From the NCBI GenBank assembly GCA_043811005.1, contig JBDRNO010000247.1, positions 1 to 45,734 of the forward strand: a stretch of 45,734 nt of DNA. Reading direction: 5' to 3'. A program made the position numbers and the translations under genes. This DNA comes from JBDRNO01 sp043811005. Its GTDB lineage: Bacteria > Bacteroidota > Bacteroidia > NORP154. The notes beneath the pieces were generated by a model, which worked only from the letters and a program-made list of their open reading frames with translations, was not told the origin of the DNA and did no database searches. Each line of letters starts with the position of its first letter. The stretch's first letter is position 1. Positions 1 to 8,654 of this stretch are shown piece after piece.

Positions 1-1472
1 ATCTTTTAAATTAACCTTACAATTTCCCCTGTTAACATATACGATGGGAACGTTTGGATTTATCTGTATAGCAGAGTTATAATCTTTCAAAGCTTCATCG
101 TAATCATTCAACCGGTCTTTTGCGTATCCCCTGTTATTATATGCAGAAGTATTTGGGTATTTTTCAATGACATCAGTCCAAAGGACTATGCTGTTTTGCC
201 ATACTTTAATACGATTGTAGGATAAAAATGAAAACACAATAAATATTGAAAATGCTAAAATCTGAATATATTTAAGATTCCCTAAAAGACTACCCAGATG
301 GATTATGCATACCTTTTTACCTGCAAGATAAGCGTATCCCTCACCTGCCAAATAAAACAGACCTATATAAGGAATATAAGAATAACGGTCGGCAACGATT
401 GTAATTGCGGTGGGCACTAACTGTAATACCATTATTATGGTTACAATAAAAAAACCAAAGCCGAATATTATTTTCCTCGTATGCCTTATCGAATAAATGA
501 CCAATCCGGTAATAATAACAGCTCCGAGCGGGTACAGCCAGTAGTAAAGCGGCAAAGACCCCGGTTGGTAAGCAGGGTATGGATAAAATGCTGAAAGATT
601 AAGAGGTAAAATAAGCTTATATAGATAAAACAGCAAGCCATATCCTGCAAATTGAATGCGTTCAAGGATGGGGTATACATAATAAATTTCGGTTTGTTCA
701 CCGGTATGTGTTGCGAAAATTGCAATAAGCCCGAAAACAAGTGAGATGGCAAAAAAGGGAACTTTATCAACGATTACCCTTGCATTGAATTTTCTGATAA
801 ACAAATAATCTATTAAAATTAGTGTTAAGCTCAGGGATACTGCCATTCCTTTCGACATGCAGGACAAAAAAAAGAAGAATAGTGCTAAAAAATAATGAAG
901 GATAGGAGAAGAGAGATTGTTGATGGATGATATTGGATGTTGGATGTTGGATATTGGTTATTTAAGGTTGTAAGTTTAACATATTTAATATACTTAATGA
1001 GGGATAATAAAAAGAAGAAGGTATAAAGGACATCTTTTCTTTCGGTAGCCCATGTGACTGATTCTACCCTCATCGGATGAATAGCAAATAGTGTAGCTGT
1101 AATCAAGGCAATAACTGATCTATCCCGGCTATGTATAGACAAGGAATGGATGAATATATAAACCAATATCACATTTAATAAATGAAAAAGAATATTTGTT
1201 AGGTGGATTACTTTGGGATTTATCCGAAAAAAATGATATTCAATTGCAAAAGACAGGATTGTCAGGGGTTGATAATTATACCAGTAAAGACCGCCAAATA
1301 ATTCTTTGAGGTTAGAGAGTGACAATGAACGGACGAGATGGTTATTAACTATTAATTTTTGATCATCCCAGTTTGTTAATTCACAGTTGAGGGATGGGTA
1401 GAAGACGAAAAAAGTGAAGGCAAGTAAAATTGCAAGAGACAAGTAAGTTTTATTATTTATTATTTGCTTCAC
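1..1472 (-). pseudogene. TMTC-like GT-C/TPR membrane protein, copy 1; out of frame and cut by window edge
   Basis: Fifth and last paralogue of the tandem family in transcription order. The N-terminal 195 codons (885-1472) carry TM1, the acidic WDD motif after it and the conserved HPMRVESVTW-TERKDVLY block. The frame then runs into a stop at 885. From about 920 down to position 1 a second frame, shifted by +2, continues the protein for about 300 codons without a stop. It contains the SKGMA motif, the DRYSYIPYIG motif and the first TPRs, and it runs off the window. The break lies in the variable linker, at or just after a tract of four 7-bp units of consensus ATRTTGG (930-957). The intact paralogue at 3865-5775 has five such units in the same place, and adding one unit here would restore the frame. 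The long clean second frame argues for a recent or reversible change. A sequencing error is the simple alternative. Confidence 0.82.
930..957. repeat. 7-bp tandem repeat (4 units) in a TMTC-like gene
   Basis: Four consecutive heptamers of consensus ATRTTGG, followed by TTATTTAAGG. In the paralogue at 5238-5272 five units are followed by TTATTTATGG, so the right flanks are homologous. Seven is not a multiple of three, so gain or loss of a unit changes the reading frame of the host gene. Confidence 0.85.
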
Positions 1473-1508
1473 TTTATATTAGTGGTTGGTGATTGTTTAA
1501 TAATTATA

Positions 1509-1630
1509 CTTGATGCCAATGTACCGATGCTGATATACTACTTCATACTAATTATACAAATACCGGAAAATAGACAGCAATGAACATTAGTATTATTAGT
1601 ATTCATTTGTATATTAGCATCGAATTTACT
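1509..1630. repeat. Imperfect hairpin with short-period arms, copy A
   Basis: Left arm (about 1509-1563) and right arm (about 1581-1625) are imperfect reverse complements built from words such as ATACTAAT and GATGC, around a loop of about 17 nt. It lies just upstream of copy 1 of the TMTC-like genes. A related hairpin (3686-3832) lies in the same place upstream of copy 2, so it was either duplicated with the gene or inserted twice. Confidence 0.65.
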
Positions 1631-1663
1631 AATCCACTAATTCCCCAAAATGCCATCAATTAA

Positions 1664-3658
1664 CTAATTACAATATTTTTTAATTAATTCAACAGCCCTG
1701 GCTTTTTCCCAATCCGAACAAGCCCCGTTTTTATCACCTGCAAGCATTTTGGCATTTCCTCTATTATTATAGGCTCTTGTATGATCGGGAGCTAAGTGTA
1801 TTGTTTTATTATAGTCATGTATTGCTCCAGAATGATCTTTCAGGTAATATTTGGCATTTCCTCTGTTGTAATATGCTTCTGTATAACCGGGGTCAAGCTC
1901 AATTGTTTGTGAATAATCTTCAATCGCTCCGTAATAGTCATTTAATTTTTCCCTGGCAAGACCGCGGTTTACATACATTTTTTCATTATTAGGATCAATA
2001 TCTATTGCTTTGTTAAAATCCAGTATAGCGCGTTTATAATCTTTCAGGTAACATTTAGTGTTTCCCCTATTGTTATATGCATCTGCATAATTAGGATTGA
2101 TGTTTATGGCTTTAGTGAAATCCTGTATTGCGCTATGGTAATCTTTTAATTTTACTTTAGTATTTCCTCTGTTGTAATATGGTAATATATAAATTGAATC
2201 AAGTTCTATTGCTTTATTAAAATCCATTATGGCTTCTTTATAGTCCTGCATGTTATTTTTTACAAGTCCCCTGTTGTTATATGCTAATTTGGCATTTGGG
2301 TATTTTTCAATAACATCCGTCCACAGCACAATGCTGTTTTGCCATACTTTAGTTCTTGAATAGGTTAAAAAAGAAAATGTAAGGATAATGACAATTCCTA
2401 AAATTTTATATAAAATTACATTTTCCCTGCCTGCCGGAAGGCACAGCATCTTCCATTTTCCCTGCCTGTCTCCGCCAGTTGGCGGATTCGGCAGGCAAAC
2501 ATTTTCCATAAAATAATTATACCCTTCACCTATAATATAAAATAATCCAATGTAAGCTATGTATGTATAATGATCGGCTGCGATACCATCATAAGTTGGA
2601 AATAACTGCAAGATCAAAATAATTGTTGCAATAAAAAACCCGAAGCCGAACATTATTTTCCTCGAAAACTTTGTTGAGTAAATAACCGCACCTGTTAAAG
2701 CAAGGGTAAGTAATGGGAAACACCAGTAATAAAAGGGCAAAAAATCCGGCAGGTAATCGGGGTAAGGATAAATCGCTGAAAGATTAACAGGTAAGATAAG
2801 TTTATATAAATAAAACAACAATCCATAGCTCGCAAATTGTATCCGTTCGAAAAAACTAACGAGTTCACTATGTTTTATTTGTTGTTCGGTGTGCGTGGCA
2901 AAAACCGCAATAAGCCCAAAGAACAGGGAGATGGCAAAAAAAGGAATTTTGTCTAAAATTGCCTTGGCATTCAACTTTCTGACAAATAAGTAGTCAATAA
3001 TAATAATAGTTAGACCTAGTGATACTGCCATGCCTTTTGACATGCAGGACAGCAGGAAGAAGACCAGAGCCATGAGATAATGTTTGATGGCAGAATGGGA
3101 TTTTATGCCGGATGCTTGGTGCTGGATACTTGATACCGGATGCTTGATGTTGGGATCTGTTTTAATATATTTAACATACTGAATAAGGGATAATAAGTAA
3201 AAGAATGTATAAAGAACATCTTTTCGCTCGGTTGCCCATGTTACGGATTCAACCCTCATTGGATGAATGGCAAATAAAATGGCAGCAATTAGTGCGACAG
3301 ATGAAGGAGAGCGGGAGTTGTTTGAAATTAAGCTAATAAATTTAAATACCAGCAGCACATTTAATAAGTGCAAAAGAAGGTTTGTTAGATGGATCACTTT
3401 GGGATTTATCCGGAAAAAGTGATATTCAATTGCAAAAGACAGGATTGTTAGGGGTTGATAGTTATACCAGTAAATGTCGCTAAATAACTCTTTGAGGCTA
3501 GAGAGTGACAATGAACGGACGAGGTGGTTATTAGCTATTAATTTTTGATCATCCCAGTTAGTTAATTCGCAGTTGAGGGATGGGTAGAAGACAATAAATG
3601 TGAAGGCAAGTAAAATTCCAAGAAACAAGTAAGTTTTATTATTTATAATTTGCTTCAC
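1664..3658 (-). CDS. TMTC-like GT-C membrane protein with TPRs, copy 2
   Basis: A 664-residue protein with about 11 hydrophobic segments (residues 1 to about 450), then six TPRs. An acidic WDD motif (residues 35-37) follows TM1, as in GT-C enzymes. The blocks HPMRVESVTW, SKGMA and ADHYTYIAYIG resemble conserved positions of eukaryotic TMTC proteins, which are O-mannosyltransferases. The inferred role is transfer of a sugar from a polyprenyl-phosphate donor on the outer face of the inner membrane, with the TPRs outside binding acceptors. The C-terminal motif (GDKNGACSDWEKA) is shared by most copies. Two insertions mark this copy: a degenerate 7-8-bp repeat in the linker near 3102-3154, and an 81-nt in-frame palindromic insertion (2418-2498) adding about 27 residues before the last TM. 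Annotation pipelines would probably call it only a TPR protein. Confidence 0.8.
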   Translation of the reverse strand: MKQIINNKTYLFLGILLAFTFIVFYPSLNCELTNWDDQKLIANNHLVRSLSLSSLKELFSDIYWYNYQPLTILSFAIEYHFFRINPKVIHLTNLLLHLLNVLLVFKFISLISNNSRSPSSVALIAAILFAIHPMRVESVTWATERKDVLYTFFYLLSLIQYVKYIKTDPNIKHPVSSIQHQASGIKSHSAIKHYLMALVFFLLSCMSKGMAVSLGLTIIIIDYLFVRKLNAKAILDKIPFFAISLFFGLIAVFATHTEQQIKHSELVSFFERIQFASYGLLFYLYKLILPVNLSAIYPYPDYLPDFLPFYYWCFPLLTLALTGAVIYSTKFSRKIMFGFGFFIATIILILQLFPTYDGIAADHYTYIAYIGLFYIIGEGYNYFMENVCLPNPPTGGDRQGKWKMLCLPAGRENVILYKILGIVIILTFSFLTYSRTKVWQNSIVLWTDVIEKYPNAKLAYNNRGLVKNNMQDYKEAIMDFNKAIELDSIYILPYYNRGNTKVKLKDYHSAIQDFTKAININPNYADAYNNRGNTKCYLKDYKRAILDFNKAIDIDPNNEKMYVNRGLAREKLNDYYGAIEDYSQTIELDPGYTEAYYNRGNAKYYLKDHSGAIHDYNKTIHLAPDHTRAYNNRGNAKMLAGDKNGACSDWEKARAVELIKKYCN
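2418..2507. mobile_element. 81-nt palindromic element inserted in frame, with 9-bp direct repeats
   Basis: The direct repeat ACATTTTCC stands at 2418-2426 and 2499-2507, exactly 81 nt apart. Between the copies are nested palindromes, including TCCGCCA/TGGCGGA around 2471-2487 and GCCTG/CAGGC outside it. The translated insert is rich in Pro, Gly and Arg, unlike the paralogues, which lack it. It behaves like a small protein-coding palindromic element. No transposase is nearby. Confidence 0.7.
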
Positions 3659-3685
3659 CTGTTAATGGTTTATTGGTTGATAATT

Positions 3686-3832
3686 ATACCCGATGCGAAT
3701 GTTCCGATACTAATATACTAATTTATACTAATTATACGAATACCTGCAAAAAGACAACGATGAATATTAGTATCATTAGTATTCATTCGTATATTGGCAT
3801 CGGGTGAAATTAGTATATTAGCATCGCATTCA
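3686..3832. repeat. Imperfect hairpin with short-period arms, copy B
   Basis: Arms built from ATACTAAT-like and GATGCGAAT words flank a loop resembling that of copy A (AAAAAGACAACGAT here). A second right-arm segment at 3806-3830 pairs with the outermost part of the left arm. It sits directly upstream of the gene at 1664-3658. Confidence 0.65.
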
Positions 3833-3864
3833 CCACAATACCAATTCCTCGATCAACAAATTTG

Positions 3865-5775
3865 CTAATTACAATATTTATTAATTAGTTCAACTACTCC
3901 GGCTTTTTTCCAATCCATACATGCGCCTCTTTTATCACCTAACTGAAATCTGGCAGTGCCTCGGTTTTGATAAGCCCTTAAGTGATTGGGCTTTTGTTCT
4001 ATAATTTTATTATAATCTTCTATTGCTCCCTGGTAGTTTTTCAAAAAGATTTTTACATTTCCCCTGTCGTAATAAACTTCGATGAAATCGGGTTTGAGCT
4101 CAATGGCTTTGGTTAAATCTTTTATTGCATTGCTGTAATCTTTTAATGCGGCTTTTGCGAGCCCCCTGTTTGCATAATAAGTTGCTTCATTGGGTTTCAG
4201 GTCAATTGCCATGGAAAAATCCTCAACAGCCGCTTCATACTCATGTAAATAATTTTCAACCAACCCCCTGCTATTGTAAGCTGAATAATAATCCGGGTAT
4301 AGTTCAATGGCTTTTGTAAAATCCTGAATTGCATAGTTGTAATCTTTGATCTCTTTCTTAGCGCATCCCCTGTAATAATATGCCATGGGATAATCCGGTT
4401 TTAACTCTATGGCTTTTTCAAAATCCCGTATGGCACCATGGTAATCTTTTAATTGATTCATGGCAATTCCACGATTATTGTAAGCAATTGCATTATCGGG
4501 GTATTTTTCAACAACATCCGTCCACAAAATCAAGCCGTTTTGCCAAACATTTATACGATTATGAGTTAAATAAGAAAATACCAGGATAATAGTAATTATT
4601 AACGCTCTGAAAATATTAATATGTTTATTAGATAAAAAGCTATCAACATGGATTATGTAACTATATCCTTCACCCACCAGATAAAACAATCCGATATAGG
4701 GGATGTATGAATAACGATCGGCAATAATGACCTTGCCTACCGGTAGCAATTGCAATACAAATAAAATTGTAGCGATAAAGAACCCGAAGCCAAACATTAT
4801 TTTTCTTGTAAATTTCATTGAATAAACAACAAATCCCGCAACAGCTAAGGCAGATAATGGGAAAGCCCAGTAATATATAGGCAATGCTCCGGGTTGATAT
4901 TCAGGATAGGGATAAAAAGCAGAAAGATTGACCGGCAAAATAAACTTATATAGATACATCAATATGGCATAACCGGCAAACTGCAATTGTTCAATAAAGT
5001 GAAAGGGATTATTTGAAGAGATATTATCATGAGAGCGAGTGGCATATACTGCCAAAAGCCCGAAAAACAGAGAAATGGCGAAAAATGGAATTTTATCCAA
5101 AATTGCCCTTGCGCTCAGTTTTCTAAGTAAAATATAATCAGTTATAACAATAGTAAGACTCAGCGATACTGCCATGCCCTTCGATAGGCAGGACATAAGG
5201 AAAAAAAATAATGCCAAAAGATAATGGGAGATAGAAGATGTTGGATCTTGGATATTGGATATTGGATGTTGATTATTTATGGTTTCGAGTTTAATATATT
5301 TAACATATTGAATAAGGGCTAATAAATAAAAGAAAGTATATAATACATCCCTTCTTGTAGTGATCCATGTAACTGATTCAACCCTCATGGGATGAATGGC
5401 AAACAAGATTGCTGCGATTAATGCAACATCCTGTTTGTTTGAGATTGATCTTATGAAAATAAATACTAACAGTACATTCAATAAATGTAAAAGAATGTTT
5501 GTAAAATGAAATATTTGGGGATTCAGGTCAAAAAAATGATATTCAATGGCAAAAGAAAGAAATACCATGGGTTGATAATTAAACATGTATATTTTACCAA
5601 AAAACAGCTTATATATATTTGCGGGCGATAATGAGCGGATTAAAGGATTGTTAGTTACCATCCAACCATCATCCCAGTTGGTTAATTCACAATTAATGGA
5701 AGGAAAAAAGACAATAAATGTGAATAATAATATGAGGCAGACATATAGATATGTTTTATTATAGATAATACGCAT
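3865..5775 (-). CDS. TMTC-like GT-C membrane protein with TPRs, copy 3
   Basis: A 636-residue paralogue of the 1664-3658 protein. It has TM1, the WDD motif (about residue 34), HPMRVESVTWITTRRDVLY, SKGMA, ADRYSYIPYIG and six TPRs ending in GDKRGACMDWKKA. The variable linker between the second hydrophobic block and SKGMA is encoded by five in-frame heptamers (5238-5272), giving an N/Q/P/S-rich stretch. It is the best intact template for judging the frame break of copy 1. The start ATG aligns approximately with the other copies. The expected role is envelope glycosyl transfer; the acceptor is unknown. Confidence 0.8.
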   Translation of the reverse strand: MRIIYNKTYLYVCLILLFTFIVFFPSINCELTNWDDGWMVTNNPLIRSLSPANIYKLFFGKIYMFNYQPMVFLSFAIEYHFFDLNPQIFHFTNILLHLLNVLLVFIFIRSISNKQDVALIAAILFAIHPMRVESVTWITTRRDVLYTFFYLLALIQYVKYIKLETINNQHPISNIQDPTSSISHYLLALFFFLMSCLSKGMAVSLSLTIVITDYILLRKLSARAILDKIPFFAISLFFGLLAVYATRSHDNISSNNPFHFIEQLQFAGYAILMYLYKFILPVNLSAFYPYPEYQPGALPIYYWAFPLSALAVAGFVVYSMKFTRKIMFGFGFFIATILFVLQLLPVGKVIIADRYSYIPYIGLFYLVGEGYSYIIHVDSFLSNKHINIFRALIITIILVFSYLTHNRINVWQNGLILWTDVVEKYPDNAIAYNNRGIAMNQLKDYHGAIRDFEKAIELKPDYPMAYYYRGCAKKEIKDYNYAIQDFTKAIELYPDYYSAYNSRGLVENYLHEYEAAVEDFSMAIDLKPNEATYYANRGLAKAALKDYSNAIKDLTKAIELKPDFIEVYYDRGNVKIFLKNYQGAIEDYNKIIEQKPNHLRAYQNRGTARFQLGDKRGACMDWKKAGVVELINKYCN

Positions 5776-5867
5776 AGTCTTTGGCTTAGTTATTTGAAAG
5801 AAATATAATCTTAAGAGTTGATATTCTTAACCTGTTATATTCATAAATTTTAATGTGAAAAAGATAA

Positions 5868-5941
5868 AATCCCAAATACAAAATTCAAAAAAAAATGTGA
5901 GTTTGTATTACTTTATGGGATTTAATTATTGGGATTTATTT
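5868..5941. repeat. Degenerate short-repeat hairpin
   Basis: Left word AAATCCCAAATAC and right word GGATTTAATTATTGGGATTT are near-complementary across a short A-rich loop. It fills the 179-nt gap between the FkbM gene and copy 3 and looks like a minimal or decayed member of the short-period hairpin class. Confidence 0.45.
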
Positions 5942-5954
5942 TGAAGTTGGGAGT

Positions 5955-6719
5955 TTATGAATAATTGAGGTTAAGTAAAGCAGGGCTTAAAAACAGTGCA
6001 TCAGCCCATAAAAGCCGTTGTTTCGCAAACCAGGGGTTGTATATATTATACAATTGATAACCAAAAGAATGAAGGTATAGGGAAACATCATGAAAAAGCG
6101 GCTGATCTTCATATATATTCATAAATTCAACTTCTGTATAAATTAGTGAAATTTTATTTTGGGAGAGTAGATTTTTTGCTCCTTGAAGGGCTTTAAGTTC
6201 ACCGCCTTGTATATCTAACTTCAAAATATCAATTCCGTTAAGCCCTTCCATCATTAAAAATTCGTCTATGGTTGTGGTGTTTATCATAATTTGTTCTTTA
6301 GTAGCAATCAATTTATCAACAATTGTTCCGGTATCAACAGATGGGAGAATTGAATTAGTTGCGCTGAATTTATTGACAAATAATTTTCCCTGACCGGTTT
6401 TATCAGAAATTGCCAGATTATAAGGAATAATGCAGCTATCCTGTTTCGTGTTTTCTTGCAACTTTTCATAAGACTCAGGGAATGGTTCAAAAGCATAAAC
6501 TTTTGAACCGGGGAATAATTGCCGGTAAATCCGGCTTACACTACCAAACCGTGCTCCAACATCAAATATTGTTCTAACGGGAGTATCTTTGATTATTTCT
6601 AATTGCTGTTTATAAGCAGATTTATTCAGTAAATGATGTGTGAAGTCAAGGCGATTATAAAGCTCAGAACCTAAAATTTCGGAACCTAATTTATAAATTA
6701 ATTTTTTAATTAAGAACAT
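5955..6719 (-). CDS. FkbM family methyltransferase
   Basis: A 254-residue class I SAM-dependent methyltransferase. Motif I is TIFDVGARFG (about residues 54-63), followed by VYAFEPFPESYEKL. The FkbM hallmark DILKLDIQGGELKALQGA is near residues 163-180, and an acidic TEVEF strand follows. FkbM-family enzymes O-methylate sugars or polyketides. Inside a run of GT-C-like genes, methylation of the glycan made or transferred by the cluster is the natural inference. It lies 56 nt downstream of copy 4 and in the same direction, consistent with cotranscription. No signal peptide is visible, so it should act in the cytoplasm. Confidence 0.85.
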   Translation of the reverse strand: MFLIKKLIYKLGSEILGSELYNRLDFTHHLLNKSAYKQQLEIIKDTPVRTIFDVGARFGSVSRIYRQLFPGSKVYAFEPFPESYEKLQENTKQDSCIIPYNLAISDKTGQGKLFVNKFSATNSILPSVDTGTIVDKLIATKEQIMINTTTIDEFLMMEGLNGIDILKLDIQGGELKALQGAKNLLSQNKISLIYTEVEFMNIYEDQPLFHDVSLYLHSFGYQLYNIYNPWFAKQRLLWADALFLSPALLNLNYS

Positions 6720-6775
6720 AATTAGTGTTAATTTGTTTTATTAGTGGCATCTGCCAGCTGGCGGACAGGTTTCGT

Positions 6776-8518
6776 TTATTGACAATTTTCCTTAATTAAC
6801 TTCGCAGCAGGGCTATGACCCAACTCAAGCGCTTTATGCCAACCATCACATGCTTTTTCAATGTCGTTTAAGTAATACATTGAACCTGCACGATTATAAT
6901 AATATATTGGATTGTTTGGATTTAATTCGATTGCTGTGTCAAAATCTTTTATTGCATTATTATAGTCCTTGAGAACAACACAAACATTTCCGCGCTTTAA
7001 ATATATTTCAGAATTATCCGGATCAAGCTGTATTGCTGTACCGAAATCTCTTTTCGCTTCCTCATAGTATTGCAGAACAGCTTTTACGTTTCCGCGATTA
7101 TAATACGCTGGAGAATAATCAGGATCAATTTCTATCACTTTGCTAAAATCTTTGATTGCCTCATGAAAGTTCCGTAAATCTGCATACGCGCTTCCGCGAT
7201 TAAAATAACCGGTTTTATCATCGGGGTGTTTTTCAATAACATCAGTCCACAAAACTAAGCTGTTTCGCCAAATTTTAATGCGGTTAAATGTCGAATAAGA
7301 TAGCGCTAAAATAGTAATGATTATTAATACCTTAAAATATTTTACAAAAGGAGTGAATGATGTGTTTATCGAATTTATTAAAAAAGAACAACCTTCACCA
7401 ACTAAATAAAACAAACCAATGGATGAAATATATGAATAACGATCTGTTACAATGGCGTTGTTTGTTTGGATTAATTGCAAGACAAACACAATAGTTGCAA
7501 TAAAAAAGCCAAAGCCAAATAATAATTTTCTCGTAAACTTCGTTGAATAAACAATAAAGCAGAACAAGGAAAGAACGGCAAAAGGAAATATCCAGTAATA
7601 TATGGGTAAAGACCCGGATGCATAATCAGGGTAAGGATAAAATGTTGAAAGATTAACAGGTGCGATCAATTTATAAAGATAAAATAATACTCCATAACCT
7701 GCAAATTGGATCCGTTCAAACAAATTATATTCTTCAATATTTATTGGCGTCCATTCGGTATAAAAGGCAAAGGTTACGACAAGCCCAAAAAATAAAGAGA
7801 TTGCAATAAATGGAATTTTGTCAATTATTGCTTTTACATTGGTTGTTCTTCTGAATAGATAATCTGATAATATGATAACTAAACTTAACGATACCGCCAT
7901 TCCTTTTGATAAGCATGACAGGAGGAAAAATAATAGAGCTAAAAGATAATGGGTGCTTTGTGCATGGGGCTGGGTGTTAGTAGTAAGTGTAATGTATTTT
8001 ACATACTGAATGAGGGATAATAGAAAGAAGAAGGCATAAAGAACATCTTTTCTCTCTGTTGCCCAGGTAACGGATTCAACCCTCAAGGGATGAAGAGCAA
8101 ATAATGCGGCAGTGATAAATGCAATAATTAATTTGTCGCGGCTTTGCCTGGTCAAGGATCGGATAAATATAAAAACCAGCAAAACATTTAATAAATGCAG
8201 TAGAACATTAGTTAAATGAATCACTTTGGGATTTAACCCGAAAAAATGGTATTCAAGGGCAAAGGAAAAAATGGTCAGGGGATGATAATTTTGGACAAAT
8301 ATTTCACCAAAGAAAATCTCTTTAAGATTGGAGAGCGATAATGAGCGAATGAGGGGATTATCAATTATCATCCAGTTATCATCCCAATTGACAAATCCGT
8401 GGTTGATTGAAGGATAAAAGACAATAAAAGTGAAGACAAGTAAAATTCCAATATAACATACCTGACGAACAGGTATATGGCCAGATAAGTATGTATTAAT
8501 ATTTATCGTTTGCTTCAC
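6776..8518 (-). CDS. TMTC-like GT-C membrane protein with TPRs, copy 4
   Basis: A 580-residue paralogue, the shortest, with only four TPRs. The N-terminus has about 12 extra residues (GHIPVRQ-type) before TM1 compared with the other copies. The WDD motif follows TM1. Also present are HPLRVESVTWATERKDVLY, SKGMA and TDRYSYISSIG. The C-terminal TPR is modified to DIEKACDGWHKALELG. Its linker is short (TTNTQPHAQST) and encoded by a minimal GTGC/GGGC-type repeat (7965-7990). The different TPR number among copies fits divergence of acceptor or partner specificity. Confidence 0.8.
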   Translation of the reverse strand: MKQTININTYLSGHIPVRQVCYIGILLVFTFIVFYPSINHGFVNWDDNWMIIDNPLIRSLSLSNLKEIFFGEIFVQNYHPLTIFSFALEYHFFGLNPKVIHLTNVLLHLLNVLLVFIFIRSLTRQSRDKLIIAFITAALFALHPLRVESVTWATERKDVLYAFFFLLSLIQYVKYITLTTNTQPHAQSTHYLLALLFFLLSCLSKGMAVSLSLVIILSDYLFRRTTNVKAIIDKIPFIAISLFFGLVVTFAFYTEWTPINIEEYNLFERIQFAGYGVLFYLYKLIAPVNLSTFYPYPDYASGSLPIYYWIFPFAVLSLFCFIVYSTKFTRKLLFGFGFFIATIVFVLQLIQTNNAIVTDRYSYISSIGLFYLVGEGCSFLINSINTSFTPFVKYFKVLIIITILALSYSTFNRIKIWRNSLVLWTDVIEKHPDDKTGYFNRGSAYADLRNFHEAIKDFSKVIEIDPDYSPAYYNRGNVKAVLQYYEEAKRDFGTAIQLDPDNSEIYLKRGNVCVVLKDYNNAIKDFDTAIELNPNNPIYYYNRAGSMYYLNDIEKACDGWHKALELGHSPAAKLIKENCQ

Positions 8519-8654
8519 CTGTAGTCAAATTGTTTGTTATTTGTGATTTTTCCTCTTCCCCTGTTCTTTAATTGCCAACTGCATACTGTCAACTTGTCTA
8601 TTAGCATAAATATCATTAACATCTCCGCCAACGGGCGGATTAATTTACAAAAGT

